From assembly GCF_001425625.1 (NCBI RefSeq), contig NZ_LMCP01000012.1, positions 436,620 to 500,619 on the forward strand: a DNA stretch of 64,000 nucleotides, in the 5' to 3' direction. This document shows, in pieces, positions 49,435 through 59,320 of this stretch. The notes beneath the pieces are model-generated. The model saw only the letters and a program-made list of their open reading frames with translations. It was not told the DNA's origin and ran no database searches. Origin of the DNA: Mesorhizobium sp. Root102 (lineage in GTDB: Bacteria > Pseudomonadota > Alphaproteobacteria > Rhizobiales > Rhizobiaceae). Within the stretch, counting starts at the first letter, position 1; each line of letters opens with the position of its first letter. The position numbers were made by a program, and so were the translations under genes.

Positions 49435-49448
49435 TTGATCCTCATCAA
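49435..49448. promoter_or_regulatory. FNR box (TTGATCCTCATCAA), perfect
   Basis: All ten positions match; centre 80 bp before the triple-BON protein start. Confidence 0.85.
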
Positions 49449-49520
49449 AGCGGCGGCCGCTCCTTTCTGCATTTTGACATTGTCAAGTGAGTGGGTGCGA
49501 CCCGCTGGTGGAGGTGCAAC

Positions 49521-50168
49521 ATGAACGACAATATCTTGCGACAGAACATTATCGATGAGTTGGAGTTCGAGCCCAGCATCGATGCGGCCGACATCGGCGT
49601 CGCCGTCGACAACGGTGTGGTCACACTGACTGGCCATGTCTCGACCTTTGGGCAGAAGGCCGCAGCGGAAAATGCGACACTCTCTGTCAAGGGCGTAAAA
49701 GGTCTCGCCCAGGAAATCGAAGTGCGGCCCTTCGGCGCCAATGTAACCGCTGATGACGAGATCGCTAGGCGTGCTCTGCATACAATCAGCTGGAACACGG
49801 TGGTTCCCGACGGAGCGGTGCAGGTCAAGGTCCAGAATGGCTGGGTGACACTCACTGGCAAGGTGGACTGGCAGTACCAGAGGGTCGCAGCGTTCGCCGC
49901 CATAAGGTATCTGGCTGGCGTGCTTGGCGTCTACAACAACATTGAGGTAAGGCCCCGCGCGTCAGTGTCGGATGTAAAAAAGCGCATCGAAGACGCATTG
50001 AAACGCAACGCCGAAGTTGAAGCCAAGGCAATAGAAGTCAAGGTGTCCGACGGCAAGGTCACGCTCGATGGCAAGGTACACACCTGGGCCGAGCGGAGTG
50101 CGACAGTGAGGGCCGCCTGGGCCGCGCCTGGGGTCCATATGGTCGATGACCGCATTATGATCGCCTGA
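49521..50168 (+). CDS. Triple BON domain protein
   Basis: A 215-residue protein made of three BON repeats at about 4-72, 79-146 and 148-213. Each has the pattern V-x-V-x-(N/D)-G-x-V-x-L-x-G-x-V (VAVDNGVVTLTGHVS; VKVQNGWVTLTGKVD; VKVSDGKVTLDGKVH). No signal peptide is evident. BON proteins associate with membranes and are often stress-induced. ATG 49521 follows GGAGGTGCAAC. Confidence 0.9.
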   Translation: MNDNILRQNIIDELEFEPSIDAADIGVAVDNGVVTLTGHVSTFGQKAAAENATLSVKGVKGLAQEIEVRPFGANVTADDEIARRALHTISWNTVVPDGAVQVKVQNGWVTLTGKVDWQYQRVAAFAAIRYLAGVLGVYNNIEVRPRASVSDVKKRIEDALKRNAEVEAKAIEVKVSDGKVTLDGKVHTWAERSATVRAAWAAPGVHMVDDRIMIA

Positions 50169-50702
50169 TGTGTTTGGACGTTAGAGCGAGGCGGATCATG
50201 TCTGCTCCCCTTTTTTTGGGAAGCTTGGCAGGTGTCGTTAAAGCGATGGTGCTCGAAATGATCACAACTCCTTTGAATGTGATCGACAGTCTCGATCCAA
50301 TTCCAGGGTAGGCAAGATTAGGTTGAACGTCGAGGCATGCGCTGTCTGCCGGACCAATCTGCACGTCGTCGACAGTGATCTGCTTCATCGGAACTGCCGC
50401 TCGACCCCGGTCATGACATTCTTGGCATCATTGATTTGGTTGGTGAAGGCACTGCCGCACCACGCGCACGATCGCAGTATGAGCGCGCTGTTCGACGCAC
50501 GAAAGCATGCGTGCTGAATGTATCACCGGCATTGCGAGATTCTGTTTAGACGCTTGCCAAGCGGCTTACCGCTACTTTCGCAAGTGGAAAATCTCCTGGG
50601 ATCGCTTTGGGGCCATTGGCGTTCCCTGCGGCCGCAGTTTTGACGACGATCAAGTCGTCATTTTGCGCATGCCGCTAGAGTGGCACGCAATGGAGTGACG
50701 TG
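50169..50702. other. Gap containing one FNR-type box (50640-50653)
   Basis: No convincing gene in 534 bp; short frames such as 50323-50517 lack ribosome-binding support. TTGACGACGATCAA at 50640-50653 is an FNR box with one mismatch, centred 57 bp before the SDR start, so it is the likely promoter element of that gene. Confidence 0.6.
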
Positions 50703-51455
50703 ATGAGAGATTTCGAAGGGAAGACCGCGATCGTGACCGGGGCTGGATCAGGCATCGGCGCGGCAATCGCCATTGAACTGGCGGCACGCGGTGCGCATGT
50801 CGTTGCCGCCGACATAGATATGGTGGCTGCAGAAACAACGGTGACCAAAATCGCTTCGACGCTTGGCAATGCGCGTGCCTGTCGGGTCGATGTCGCAGAT
50901 CCGCGCTCGGTCGAGCAGATGGTGGTGTTCGCAGTCGAGATTTTTGGCGGGCTCCAGTTCGCCGTGAACAATGCCGGCATCGGCGGGCCAAGCGAGACGA
51001 CGGCCAATTATCCCCTTGAGGACTGGCAGAAAATCATCGACGTCAATCTCAATGGCGTCTTCTACGGTCTGAAATATGAAATAGCCGCGATGCTGAAATC
51101 CGGCGGAGGCGCGATCATCAACATGTCGTCCATTCTCGGCTCCGTTGGTTGGGAGAATGCCTGTGCCTATGTCTCGACCAAGCATGCGCTCATCGGGCTG
51201 ACGAAGACAGCCGCCATGGAATATGCCGGCCACAACATTCGTATCAACGCCGTTGGGCCCGGCTTCATCGATACACCATTGCTGACGAAGAACCTGGATG
51301 CCGAAACGATCGGGCAGCTGGCGGCCTTGCATCCAGTAGGCCGCCTGGGGACACCTGAGGAAGTCTCGGCACTGACGTGCTTCCTGTTGTCCACCAATGC
51401 CAGCTTCATCACCGGCAGCTACCATCTCGTGGACGGTGGGTACACAGCCAAATGA
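50703..51455 (+). CDS. SDR family oxidoreductase (glucose 1-dehydrogenase-like)
   Basis: A 250-residue classical SDR: cofactor motif TGAGSGIGAAIAIELAARGA, NNAGIGG, active-site serine in IINMSSILGSVG, YVSTKHALIG with the YxxxK pair, and the C-terminal SYHLVDGGYTAK. ATG 50703 has GGAG 8 bp upstream. Substrate cannot be told from sequence. Confidence 0.9.
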   Translation: MRDFEGKTAIVTGAGSGIGAAIAIELAARGAHVVAADIDMVAAETTVTKIASTLGNARACRVDVADPRSVEQMVVFAVEIFGGLQFAVNNAGIGGPSETTANYPLEDWQKIIDVNLNGVFYGLKYEIAAMLKSGGGAIINMSSILGSVGWENACAYVSTKHALIGLTKTAAMEYAGHNIRINAVGPGFIDTPLLTKNLDAETIGQLAALHPVGRLGTPEEVSALTCFLLSTNASFITGSYHLVDGGYTAK

Positions 51456-51579
51456 CTTAGGCGCTGACTGATTGACCCAAAATCAAGACAGCACGTGCAA
51501 ACTGCTCGATGCAATCGAGAGGCATGCTGCCTGAATTAGCGATTTAGTGCCGAGGTCTGTTTTTGAATGGAGGAGCGCG

Positions 51580-52008
51580 ATGCGGCGCATATTGCTTGCC
51601 ACGGATGGTTCGACGGGAGCCCGTCGCGCGACTGAGGTGGCGGCAGAGCTGGCTCGGGTTACGGGAAGTCGCTTGTCCATCCTGACCGTTGGCGGAAATG
51701 TTTCCGGCGACGAGGTGAGGCAGCTTGCACGCGCCGAGGGAAATGCCGCCGATGCGCTTGAAGAACTCTCGAACCAGGCGTTGCGTCAGGCCAAGGAGCG
51801 AGCAGAGGGGGCCGGTGTCCCGGATGTCCGTGTGCAAATTGGGTGGGGTGATCCTGCGGAGGTGATCATCGAAACGGCTCGACGAGAGCAGGCCGATGCA
51901 ATCGTGATAGGTCGACGAGGCCAGGGACGCCTTGCGGGATTGCTCCTCGGAAGCGTGTCGCAGAAGGTAGCGACCCTCGCTCCATGCGTCGTCATCATGG
52001 TTCCTTGA
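51580..52008 (+). CDS. Universal stress protein UspA family (single domain)
   Basis: A 142-residue Usp protein: RRILLATDGSTGARRATEVA at the start and the ATP-binding signature GRRGQGRLAGLLLGSVSQKV near the end. ATG 51580 follows GGAGGAGCGCG. A near-FNR sequence with a 5-bp instead of 4-bp spacer (TTGAC-CCAAA-ATCAA, 51473-51487) lies 100 bp upstream; its use is uncertain. Confidence 0.9.
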   Translation: MRRILLATDGSTGARRATEVAAELARVTGSRLSILTVGGNVSGDEVRQLARAEGNAADALEELSNQALRQAKERAEGAGVPDVRVQIGWGDPAEVIIETARREQADAIVIGRRGQGRLAGLLLGSVSQKVATLAPCVVIMVP

Positions 52009-52404
52009 CCACGGTTTGATGCAGGTGACGAGCGGTACTTTCGCGCCAATAAGCGCAACGTACGTCTATCAGCCTGTGCCACTCTTCGCCCCCGAAGGCC
52101 GACGGCGGAGAGTTCGCGCTTCGGCGTCCGCATCAACGGCTTCCAGTCTGGTTCGTATCAAAACGGACCATTCCAACAGTCCTTTCCTATCGAGCCCCTT
52201 TGGTATCCACATTGGCTCACCGACGGACATGCCCTACGGTCGCAAGCGGGTGAGGCAATTCTCGCTGGTCCCATCGGCTCGCCATGACGCATTTGGGATC
52301 ACTCGCAACTTAGACCGGAACGATCAAGAACTGAAGTTGCGACGCCAATCGGACCGTGCCTGGCTTCACCTCGTGACAAGGGCCCAGTGGTCCGTCCACT
52401 GCAA
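52009..52404. other. Stretch without a recognisable gene
   Basis: A 162-codon frame crosses this region, but its composition and lack of a ribosome-binding site make it an unlikely gene. Nothing else was seen. Confidence 0.4.
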
Positions 52405-52770
52405 TCACCCCGAATTTTGTTGTCGAGAGGTGTTCAGCCATAAATTTGCAAGCGTCACCCCTATGAGAATGTGCCGAGCGATGACTTCTCCCCGAAATGA
52501 CTGACCAACGAAAACTGTCGCGTGGCGCCCCTCAGCCAGAGCAAACAGGGGGAAGTATTTGCCATGCCAAAACAGAGCCAGCACTGGGGCCCCTTCTGCC
52601 AACAGCCGGTCGAGGAGTAGAATCTGCTCGGCATTCTTTCGCCATAAGGCAGACCACACTCTCAGGATCACCTCTGCACCGATGCTTGTGGCCGCATCGC
52701 GACAAGCGCGCATTATCCTGCGGGACCGCCGTTCCTGATCAGGCTTTTCACGATGCAACGGAGTGCTCAT
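52405..52770 (-). pseudogene. Truncated DUF374 lysophospholipid acyltransferase-like gene
   Basis: The first ~95 residues match the DUF374/LPLAT group: VLALFWHGKYFPLFALAEGR and ATVFVGQSFRGEVIA. After RGEVIA the frame drifts to an unrelated 25-residue tail. The family is usually over 200 residues, so the C-terminal half is gone. It lies 25 bp downstream of the glycosyltransferase, which suggests a former two-gene operon. Confidence 0.65.
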
Positions 52771-52795
52771 TTGCTTATGAATGCAGCGTCCGCCA

Positions 52796-54017
52796 TTACG
52801 ACGCCGATGTCAGGACAGCCTCACCGATCGCGTGCGCGAGGTTTCGAAGAATTTTGTATTCCTCGCCAAGGCCGCGCTTTGCGGCCTGCCAGTTGTTGTC
52901 TTTGCTCGCTCTCGCTGCCCTGTGCGCCTTCAGCACGGATGCATAAAGGGTCAACGCCATTTTTGTGGTTGCATCGTTGGAAAAGCGCTTCGACGTCTGG
53001 ATTGCCGCTTCTCGTAGCGTCTTTCGTTCGGCGACACTGCGACCGACCACCCAATGGAGCGCATGCGCAAAATGATCGGCGGGCGAGTTGGCTGGAAGGA
53101 GCCGTCCGTTGCGGCTGTCGGTCACAACCTCACGAGCACCAGGGGCGTCCAGCGCTACAACGGGGATACCAGCCGCCATCGCCTCGACGAGGACGAGGCC
53201 TTGCGTTTCGGAATGCGAGGAGAATGCAAAGACATCCATTGCCGCATATGCGTCGGCAAGTTCTGTCCCCGTAAACGCGCCCACCAGATGGACCCGGCTG
53301 CCTAAGCCTGCTCCGGTCAAAGTGTCCTGGATGTGCGCCATTGTCTCTCCGCAGCCCACAACAAGGAAATGAGCACCTGCGTGAGAGGTCAGGAATTGTT
53401 TCACGGCTTCAGTCAGGTATTCGAGATTTTTCTCAGGCGCCAGGCGCCCGACGTGACCAACAACAAAGGCATCGCTCGGAATCCCGCTGGCAGACCGCAG
53501 GCGCTTGCCGTCGCCACGGTCGAACCGGGTAGCATCAATTCCTGTGGGCACCACGGTTACAGGTGTCTTGACGCCATGTTCTGTGAGAAACTGCGCCATG
53601 CTTTGGCTTGGCGCGATGACGGCGTCACAAAGATCGCAATAGCCGAGAGCCAGGCTAAGAACGAGCCGTTTGAGAGCTGGCGAATCCTGCGCAACGTAAT
53701 GCCCATAGAGTTCGTACCGGGTATGGTACGTGTATACGATCGGCAGGTCGCGCGTGGCCGATACGCGAAGAGCCGTGTCGCCCAGAAGGAATGGGTGATG
53801 GGAATGCACGATGTCGGGTTGGAAGACGCCCAAGGCCTCGTCGAGCGAGCGACTGAGCGGGATCGGCACCGAGAAATCGCTGCCTCCGAAGCGACTCGGG
53901 CGCGATGATCAGAACCCGATGGCCGGCCGCCCGCAGATTTTCGGCAAGCCAAGTGACACTATTGGCTACGCCGCCAATATAAGGGGTGAAGGTATTCGTG
54001 AGCATCAATATATTCAT
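52796..54017 (-). pseudogene. Glycosyltransferase family 4 gene with a frameshift
   Basis: ATG 54017 begins a normal GT4 N-terminus (MNILMLTNTFTPYIGGVANS, then RVLIIAPES). Near 53895 one base is gained or lost; the protein continues in the next frame as GGSDFSVPIPLSRSLDEALG and runs intact to 52796, including DIVHSHHPFLLGD, GRLAPEKNLEYL and SETQGLVLVEAMAAGIPVVA. The whole would be about 406 residues. The long downstream frame could initiate internally, but that would lack the N-terminal Rossmann strand. A single-base sequencing error is possible. Confidence 0.8.
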
Positions 54018-54080
54018 CGAAGCCGCAGTCCCCGGGAGATTTGTCACCGATCCACCTAGCGCTGCTGATCCATCGCCGCA

Positions 54081-54094
54081 TTGATCGGCATCAT
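54081..54094. promoter_or_regulatory. FNR-type box (TTGATCGGCATCAT)
   Basis: One mismatch; centre 70 bp upstream of the glycosyltransferase ATG (54017). Confidence 0.65.
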
Positions 54095-54376
54095 ATGGAC
54101 GAGCTTGGATCATCGACGACGAAGAGGGGCTACTCCGCAGGGTTTATTGGCCAATGGGTACTCAACACGCCGACATCCCCATAAGAGTCAAAGGCGAGGT
54201 TGCATCCTAGCCGACACGCCACATTCTTACGGGGTGTTGCTCAGCCAGGCATCCCCAGACCACCTCGACAACTGACAGGGAGGCGTTCGCAGTGCCACGG
54301 TACTAGCCGACGTCAATCGAAACGAAGCTGGCATAGCGTTCCCAAGTTCAGTGCAAACGGGCCTCTGAACATGGCC

Positions 54377-54390
54377 GTGATGTAGATCAA
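54377..54390. promoter_or_regulatory. FNR-type box (GTGATGTAGATCAA)
   Basis: One mismatch; centre 77 bp before the L,D-transpeptidase start. The rest of the 442-bp gap between glycosyltransferase and transpeptidase shows no gene. Confidence 0.62.
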
Positions 54391-54459
54391 ATCGTTCGCG
54401 CAGGAAAATCAATAAGAAGAGAGTTCCATGATTGTGTCGTCTTCTGCAGAGGAAAGACA

Positions 54460-54885
54460 TTGCGCATTAGGTTTGCCCTCGCGGCCCTGTTGTTTGGATT
54501 TTTCCCCGCTACGGATGCATTTGCCGCAAAAGTCGAAGTTCTGATCGACCTTTCAGAGCAAAGAATGATGGTCGAAGTGGGCGGCGAAAATCGCTACAGC
54601 TGGCTTGTCTCCACGGCGCGGCGAGGCTACCGGACGCCAATCGGGCTCTTTCACCCGGTAAGGCTTGAGCGGATGTGGTTTTCAACGCGGTATGATTTAT
54701 CGCCGATGCCATATTCGATTTTCTTTCGCGGCGGATATGCCATCCACGGCACGAACGAGATCGGCAAACTTGGGCGTCCCGTATCTCACGGTTGCGTGCG
54801 GCTTCACCCCGCTAATGCGCGTCGCCTCTTCGAACTGGTCAGACTGTATGGCAAGGGCGCGGCCGAAATAACCATCAGGCCATAA
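54460..54885 (+). CDS. L,D-transpeptidase (YkuD domain)
   Basis: A 141-residue exported enzyme: signal peptide MRIRFALAALLFGFFPATDAFA, then a minimal YkuD domain with YAIHGTNEIG and the catalytic SHGCVRLHP (Cys112). It would form 3-3 peptidoglycan cross-links or attach proteins to the wall. The TTG start 54460 is supported by AGAGGAAAG 3 bp upstream of the start. Confidence 0.9.
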   Translation: MRIRFALAALLFGFFPATDAFAAKVEVLIDLSEQRMMVEVGGENRYSWLVSTARRGYRTPIGLFHPVRLERMWFSTRYDLSPMPYSIFFRGGYAIHGTNEIGKLGRPVSHGCVRLHPANARRLFELVRLYGKGAAEITIRP

Positions 54886-54982
54886 GACCATTTGTGGCGG
54901 GCGGGTGGTTACGAGGCATGCAAAATCCCACGACAGCCAATTGTCATCTCACCGTACGTATCGCGTGCTCTGTGCCTTGGTC

Positions 54983-55690
54983 TCATTTGGCCTTCACCCG
55001 ACGATCCTGGTCTTGCGTAATCCTGCCGTCGACGACCTGGATGATGCGGTCGCAACGGCCAGCGAGATCGTGATTGTGGGTGACGATAAGGAAGGTCGTC
55101 CCACGCTCCGTGTTGAAGCGCCGCATCAAATCGAAGACGGCATCGGCCGAGACGGTGTCGAGATTGCCGGTCGGTTCATCGGCGAGCAGCAGCGCAGGAT
55201 CCATCGCCAACGCACGTGCGATGGCTACGCGTTGCTGCTGACCGCCCGACATGTTCAATGCTCGATTGTTGCGCCACTTACCGAGGTCGACCCAATCCAG
55301 CAGTTCGTCGGCGCGCTGTTCCATCGCGGCGTCTGGCCGGCCATGGTCCACCAGCATCGGCATCATCACGTTCTCCCGTGCGGTGAAGGCGGAGATCAGA
55401 TAATGGTACTGGAACACGAAGCCGATCGTATGGCCACGCAGGCTGGTCAAGGACGCTTCCGACAGCTGTGTCGTGTCCTCGCCGTGGATCGACAGCCGGC
55501 CGGAGGTCGGGCGATCGAGCAGCCCAATGATGTTGAGCAGCGTGCTTTTGCCCGATCCGGAAGGCCCCATCAGCGCCACGAACTCGCCCGGTCGTATGGT
55601 GACGTCTATGCCGTGTAGCACTTCGGTCTCGACCGGGGTGCCTACATTGTACGATTTGCGAATGCCCTCGAGAGCAAGCAGATCAGCCAT
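54983..55690 (-). CDS. MacB/LolD-type ABC transporter ATP-binding protein
   Basis: A 235-residue ATPase: Walker [10 protein letters not shown], signature [17 protein letters not shown], Walker [16 protein letters not shown] 55690 ([14 protein letters not shown]) begins the conserved domain; the open frame runs 7 codons further upstream. Its start overlaps the 3' end of the permease gene by 8 bp. Together with the adaptor it forms a MacA-MacB-like split exporter. Confidence 0.9.
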   Translation of the reverse strand: MADLLALEGIRKSYNVGTPVETEVLHGIDVTIRPGEFVALMGPSGSGKSTLLNIIGLLDRPTSGRLSIHGEDTTQLSEASLTSLRGHTIGFVFQYHYLISAFTARENVMMPMLVDHGRPDAAMEQRADELLDWVDLGKWRNNRALNMSGGQQQRVAIARALAMDPALLLADEPTGNLDTVSADAVFDLMRRFNTERGTTFLIVTHNHDLAGRCDRIIQVVDGRITQDQDRRVKAK

Positions 55691-56912
55691 GGATGGCATC
55701 CACCGGATCAAGGCTCGCGGCGCGCAGCGCCGGCACGATGCCGGCGATCACCCCCGTAATCGTCGCAAGTGCCGCCGAAGATACGAACAGGCTTGGCTCG
55801 ATATAAAGCGGGAACAGTTCGGAGCCGTCGGCCTGGCGTGCATAGCGATGCCACACCATGAGAGCGGCTGCACCAATGGCTGATCCGGCAAGCGAGCCGA
55901 CGAATCCGAGGACGCCGCCCTGGATCAGGAAGACCCTCAGTATCTGTCCGCGTCCGCATCCCATGGCGCGAAGAATGCCGATGTCCTTGGACCGCTGAAG
56001 CACGGACACCACCAGCACGGCCGCAATGCCGAATGCCACCGAGAGCCCGACAAAGATGCGGATCAGCGCACTGGAGAGGTTCTGGGCGCGGATCGCGGTG
56101 AAGAATTGGGCGTTGGTCTTGATCCAGCTGTCGGCCTCTACCGGCAGCGTCGCCTGAATGTCCTGTGCGATGGTCTCCGCCGCATAGACGTCGGTGACGG
56201 TGAGATCGATTGTCGTCACGCCGCCAAGCAGGCCGAGCAGGCTTTGAGCTGTCCGAAGTGCCACATACGCGTTGCGCTCGTTCGCACCCTTGTTGCCGAG
56301 ATCGAATATCCCTCTGATTGTCAGGGTTCGGCTGCCGCCCGCGGCGGTGGCTACGTTGACCTTGTCACCGATCGTGGCGCCGATATCCTTGGCGAGTTCG
56401 AGGCCGACGAGAATGTCGTCGGAGCCAAGGTCTGAATTGCCGGCGACGATATAGTCCGGCACACGCACTATGCGGAAATAGCTGTCCGGCTCCATTCCAA
56501 AGATGCCGACACTGCGGCTGGCGTCGCCGCGCACCGCAAGCGCGGAACCCGACACGGTAGGCGATGCGATCACCACATCCGGTCGCGCCCTCATCGTGGC
56601 GAGGATCGTTTGCCACTGATCGATGGAGAGGATGCGTTGCGTCGGTTGCTGAACGATTGCGGCCTCGATTACTCCATCATCGTGCAATCTCAGCGGCCGG
56701 GCGACCTCCTGTGGTGCCAGAAGCTGGATCTGTGGCTGCGAGGTGAGCACACGGTTGGTGAAATTGGTCTGGACGCTCGTCAGCATGGCCGACATGAACA
56801 CGATCACACCGACGCCGATGGCGATGCCGCTGAGGATGAATCCCGATTGCATTCGTCCTTCAGCGAGGAACCGGAGTGCCGCGATCCACGCAAATGTCAG
56901 CCAGGGCTTCAT
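55683..56912 (-). CDS. FtsX/MacB-like ABC transporter permease
   Basis: A 409-residue permease with the four-segment layout: one N-terminal segment ([21 protein letters not shown]), a ~200-residue periplasmic domain, and three C-terminal segments ([56 protein letters not shown]). It overlaps the adaptor stop by 4 bp. Substrate unknown; relatives export macrolides, peptides or lipoproteins. Confidence 0.9.
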   Translation of the reverse strand: MKPWLTFAWIAALRFLAEGRMQSGFILSGIAIGVGVIVFMSAMLTSVQTNFTNRVLTSQPQIQLLAPQEVARPLRLHDDGVIEAAIVQQPTQRILSIDQWQTILATMRARPDVVIASPTVSGSALAVRGDASRSVGIFGMEPDSYFRIVRVPDYIVAGNSDLGSDDILVGLELAKDIGATIGDKVNVATAAGGSRTLTIRGIFDLGNKGANERNAYVALRTAQSLLGLLGGVTTIDLTVTDVYAAETIAQDIQATLPVEADSWIKTNAQFFTAIRAQNLSSALIRIFVGLSVAFGIAAVLVVSVLQRSKDIGILRAMGCGRGQILRVFLIQGGVLGFVGSLAGSAIGAAALMVWHRYARQADGSELFPLYIEPSLFVSSAALATITGVIAGIVPALRAASLDPVDAIHG

Positions 56913-58180
56913 GATGCCACCGGCCTGATGCGCTGGCCAGCCCTGACGCCGGCGGCGACGGGAACAACGAGTTCTCCCTGCGAAAGTCCGTCTAGGACCT
57001 CTATCCGGTCACTCGTGCGCAGGCCGGTTCGAACCGGCTGTTCGCGCGGCCGGCCGTCGCGGACGACAAGAACCCAAGGTGAAGCGGATGTGGGATCATG
57101 CACCACTCGCGCCGGAACGATCAGGGTCGATGCGCGCTCGTCGATCTCGACATCCACCGAGACGGTCATGTCCTGGCGCAGATAGGTTGGCGGGGACGCG
57201 GCGGTGAGTTTCACCTCCACCGATGCACGTGTGATGTCGACCGATGGGTTGATGTAGGACACCTGGGCATTGAAGCGCTGGTCGGGATAGGCGTCCGCTG
57301 AAACCAATGCGTCCTGACCCACCCGAAGCAACCCCAGGTTCTTCTCATCGATCTGAAGCACCAGCTGGATATCACCGGCGGGCGCGAGCACGAGGAGCAC
57401 ATTTGCGGGCTGAACCACGGCGCCCCGTTCGACATTGCGTGTGATGAGGGTTCCGCCTCGCGGCGCGGTGATGGTGGCATAGCCAAGGCGCGCTTGCGCC
57501 GTGACGATATTGGCCCGCGCTTGGTTAAGCTGGGTCTGTGCCATCACGTAGTCGCTGCCACCAGGCTGGGCGGTATAGACTCCGAGCTCGGCCGTGCGGA
57601 CCTGGGTGCGCGCGACATCGAGATCCCTGGTTGCCGCGTCCAGCGACTCGCGTGTGCCGAAACCTGTCTTGGAAAGTTGCTCAGCTCTTTGATAGGCGGC
57701 TTGGGCATTGACCAGCGTCGCCTGCGCCTGCTTCAGCGCCTCCTGCGCTGCCGGCAACGTGAACTCGCGCATCTGCCGCATCCGGGCCTCCGCCTGTTCA
57801 GCTGCGCCCTGCGCTTCAACGACCGCGGACTTCAATTCGCTCGACTCGAGCACAATGAGCGGCTGACCTTGATTGACCGCTTGCCCTTCTTCGACGAGCA
57901 CATCTTCAACCGTACCGGTAACCTGGCTTCCAATATTGACGCGGTAGGGTGTCTCGACGTGGCCACTTGCCACGACGGTTCTTAGGAGGTCGCCACGGAT
58001 CACAGGATAGACGACGACTTCAGGACCGACCAGCCAGCGGGCCAGCGCCAGAGCAAGGGCGACTGCCAGCAGGACCAGCCCGCCAAGCAACCATTTGTGA
58101 AGCCAGACGAAATGTCTGGCCGCCGATATGTTCGGCTTGTGTGACATCTCGGGACGCAAATCGGTGTTGGTCTGCAGCAT
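56909..58180 (-). CDS. MacA/HlyD-type periplasmic adaptor protein
   Basis: A 423-residue membrane fusion protein: one membrane segment (LLGGLVLLAVALALALARWLV), a lipoyl/barrel-sandwich half (GSQVTGTVEDVLVEEGQAVNQG), a coiled-coil hairpin of about 120 residues, and a beta-barrel (IQLVLQIDEKNLGLLRVGQDA). ATG 58180 has GAGG 5 bp upstream; ATG 58213 has no ribosome-binding site. It starts the three-gene exporter operon. Confidence 0.88.
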   Translation of the reverse strand: MLQTNTDLRPEMSHKPNISAARHFVWLHKWLLGGLVLLAVALALALARWLVGPEVVVYPVIRGDLLRTVVASGHVETPYRVNIGSQVTGTVEDVLVEEGQAVNQGQPLIVLESSELKSAVVEAQGAAEQAEARMRQMREFTLPAAQEALKQAQATLVNAQAAYQRAEQLSKTGFGTRESLDAATRDLDVARTQVRTAELGVYTAQPGGSDYVMAQTQLNQARANIVTAQARLGYATITAPRGGTLITRNVERGAVVQPANVLLVLAPAGDIQLVLQIDEKNLGLLRVGQDALVSADAYPDQRFNAQVSYINPSVDITRASVEVKLTAASPPTYLRQDMTVSVDVEIDERASTLIVPARVVHDPTSASPWVLVVRDGRPREQPVRTGLRTSDRIEVLDGLSQGELVVPVAAGVRAGQRIRPVAS

Positions 58181-58237
58181 GGCGGCCTCGAAGACTGAAA
58201 TCTCAGAATTCATTATGGGGGCGCCACGCCGGTCACC

Positions 58238-58251
58238 TTGTGCCAGATCAA
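58238..58251. promoter_or_regulatory. Weak FNR-like box (TTGTGCCAGATCAA)
   Basis: Two mismatches; centre 64 bp before the adaptor start at 58180. Plausible only because of its position. Confidence 0.35.
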
Positions 58252-58323
58252 TTCTGCCTGCGACTGTCGGCGTCTGGGTGACGTTTTTGCCGCGGCGAGA
58301 GTAACACGAAACGTGCGGCCGGT

Positions 58324-58337
58324 TTGATCCGCCTCAA
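58324..58337. promoter_or_regulatory. FNR-type box (TTGATCCGCCTCAA)
   Basis: One mismatch; centre 79 bp before the tandem universal stress protein start. Confidence 0.68.
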
Positions 58338-58408
58338 AGCGCGGCTGCGCCCATCGCGCTTAGATGGGACTTGCTCGGAAACAGCCGGCAAACGGGAGAA
58401 GGTGTCAC

Positions 58409-59188
58409 ATGGGCTACAAAGATATCCTGGTGTTCCTCGACGGTTCCGTCGGAAACGTGGCGCGGGTGGACTTTGCTCTCTCGCTGGCAAAAGCACACGG
58501 CGCAAGATTGACTGGCGTCGACGTCGACTCCGCTGCAGCTTTCGCCGGCGAGTGGTCTGAACGCGCGAAATCGCTTGAAGAGACATTTCACGCCAGTGCG
58601 AACCGATTTGGTGTCGACGTTCGCTTCAAGGTCGCGGATCGTACCTCCCAGGAATGGAAGAACTACTATACACCCTATGCAGACCTGGTGATTGCCACCC
58701 AGCCCCACCGTGAGGTCGCCGACATGATCCTGCCTGAGGTGCCCGGGGATTTGTTGACGTCGGCAGGTGTGCCGATGATCCTGCTGCCACGCGACTGGCG
58801 GCCGAGACCCGTCGGGGAAGAAGTCGTGATTGCCTGGTCACCGAGCGGGCAAGCCTCCCGTGCGGTGCATGATGCGATGCCCCTTTTGACCCGAGCGCGG
58901 AAAGTGACGGTGTTCGCGTTCGCTCCGCCGGCCGATATAAAGGATACGGATATCGAATTGCTGCGCGATCATCTGCTTGCCCATGGCGTCAAAGCCGAGA
59001 CCGACCGGTGGACGGACAGCGGCGACCTGTCGGCAATCGAGGCGCTGTTCGCTTCGCGCGCTGCGGAGGACGCCGACCTGATCGTGGCCGGCGCATATAG
59101 CCATTCGCGAATTCGTGAGGCCTTGTTCGGCGGAATGACCAAATCCCTGCTCGAGCAATTCTCGCTGCCGGTGTTCGTCTCGCACTGA
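58409..59188 (+). CDS. Universal stress protein, tandem Usp domains
   Basis: A 259-residue protein with two Usp domains. The N-terminal one (GYKDILVFLDGSVGNVARV) lacks the ATP-binding glycine signature. The C-terminal one ends DADLIVAGAYSHSRIREALFGGMTKSL, the G-A-x-S-H-S-R-x-R-E form typical of tandem Usp proteins. ATG 58409 follows GGGAGAAGGTGTCAC. It is the last gene inside the island. Confidence 0.9.
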   Translation: MGYKDILVFLDGSVGNVARVDFALSLAKAHGARLTGVDVDSAAAFAGEWSERAKSLEETFHASANRFGVDVRFKVADRTSQEWKNYYTPYADLVIATQPHREVADMILPEVPGDLLTSAGVPMILLPRDWRPRPVGEEVVIAWSPSGQASRAVHDAMPLLTRARKVTVFAFAPPADIKDTDIELLRDHLLAHGVKAETDRWTDSGDLSAIEALFASRAAEDADLIVAGAYSHSRIREALFGGMTKSLLEQFSLPVFVSH

Positions 59189-59320
59189 ATGTGCAATTGG
59201 CTGCGCAAATAGCCGAGCGATGCCCTGCGCGGGTTGCTACGATTTATGGCGAATGATGGCTGCTCCGATGAGGTCCTCCGGGGGCGGGGGGTTGTAATAT
59301 CATTTTACCGATTGCTGATG

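Larger units (their letters stand above)
28929..59320. mobile_element. Genomic island of about 30.4 kb inserted at the 3' end of gapR
   Basis: Bounded by the 82-bp direct repeats. Contents differ sharply from the flanks: many decayed genes, an IS630 remnant at the left edge, long intergenic gaps, and a set of low-oxygen and stress genes with FNR boxes before most units. No integrase, relaxase or conjugation gene was found inside, so it would be a non-mobile or degraded integrative element, or one moved by an integrase encoded elsewhere. Both edges are inferred from the repeat. Confidence 0.75.

Noticed and set aside
28929..59320. Integrase, relaxase, conjugation or phage genes in the island
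   Set aside because: Looked for in all frames by motif reading. Apart from the IS630 remnant none was seen, so the island is not claimed to be currently mobile.
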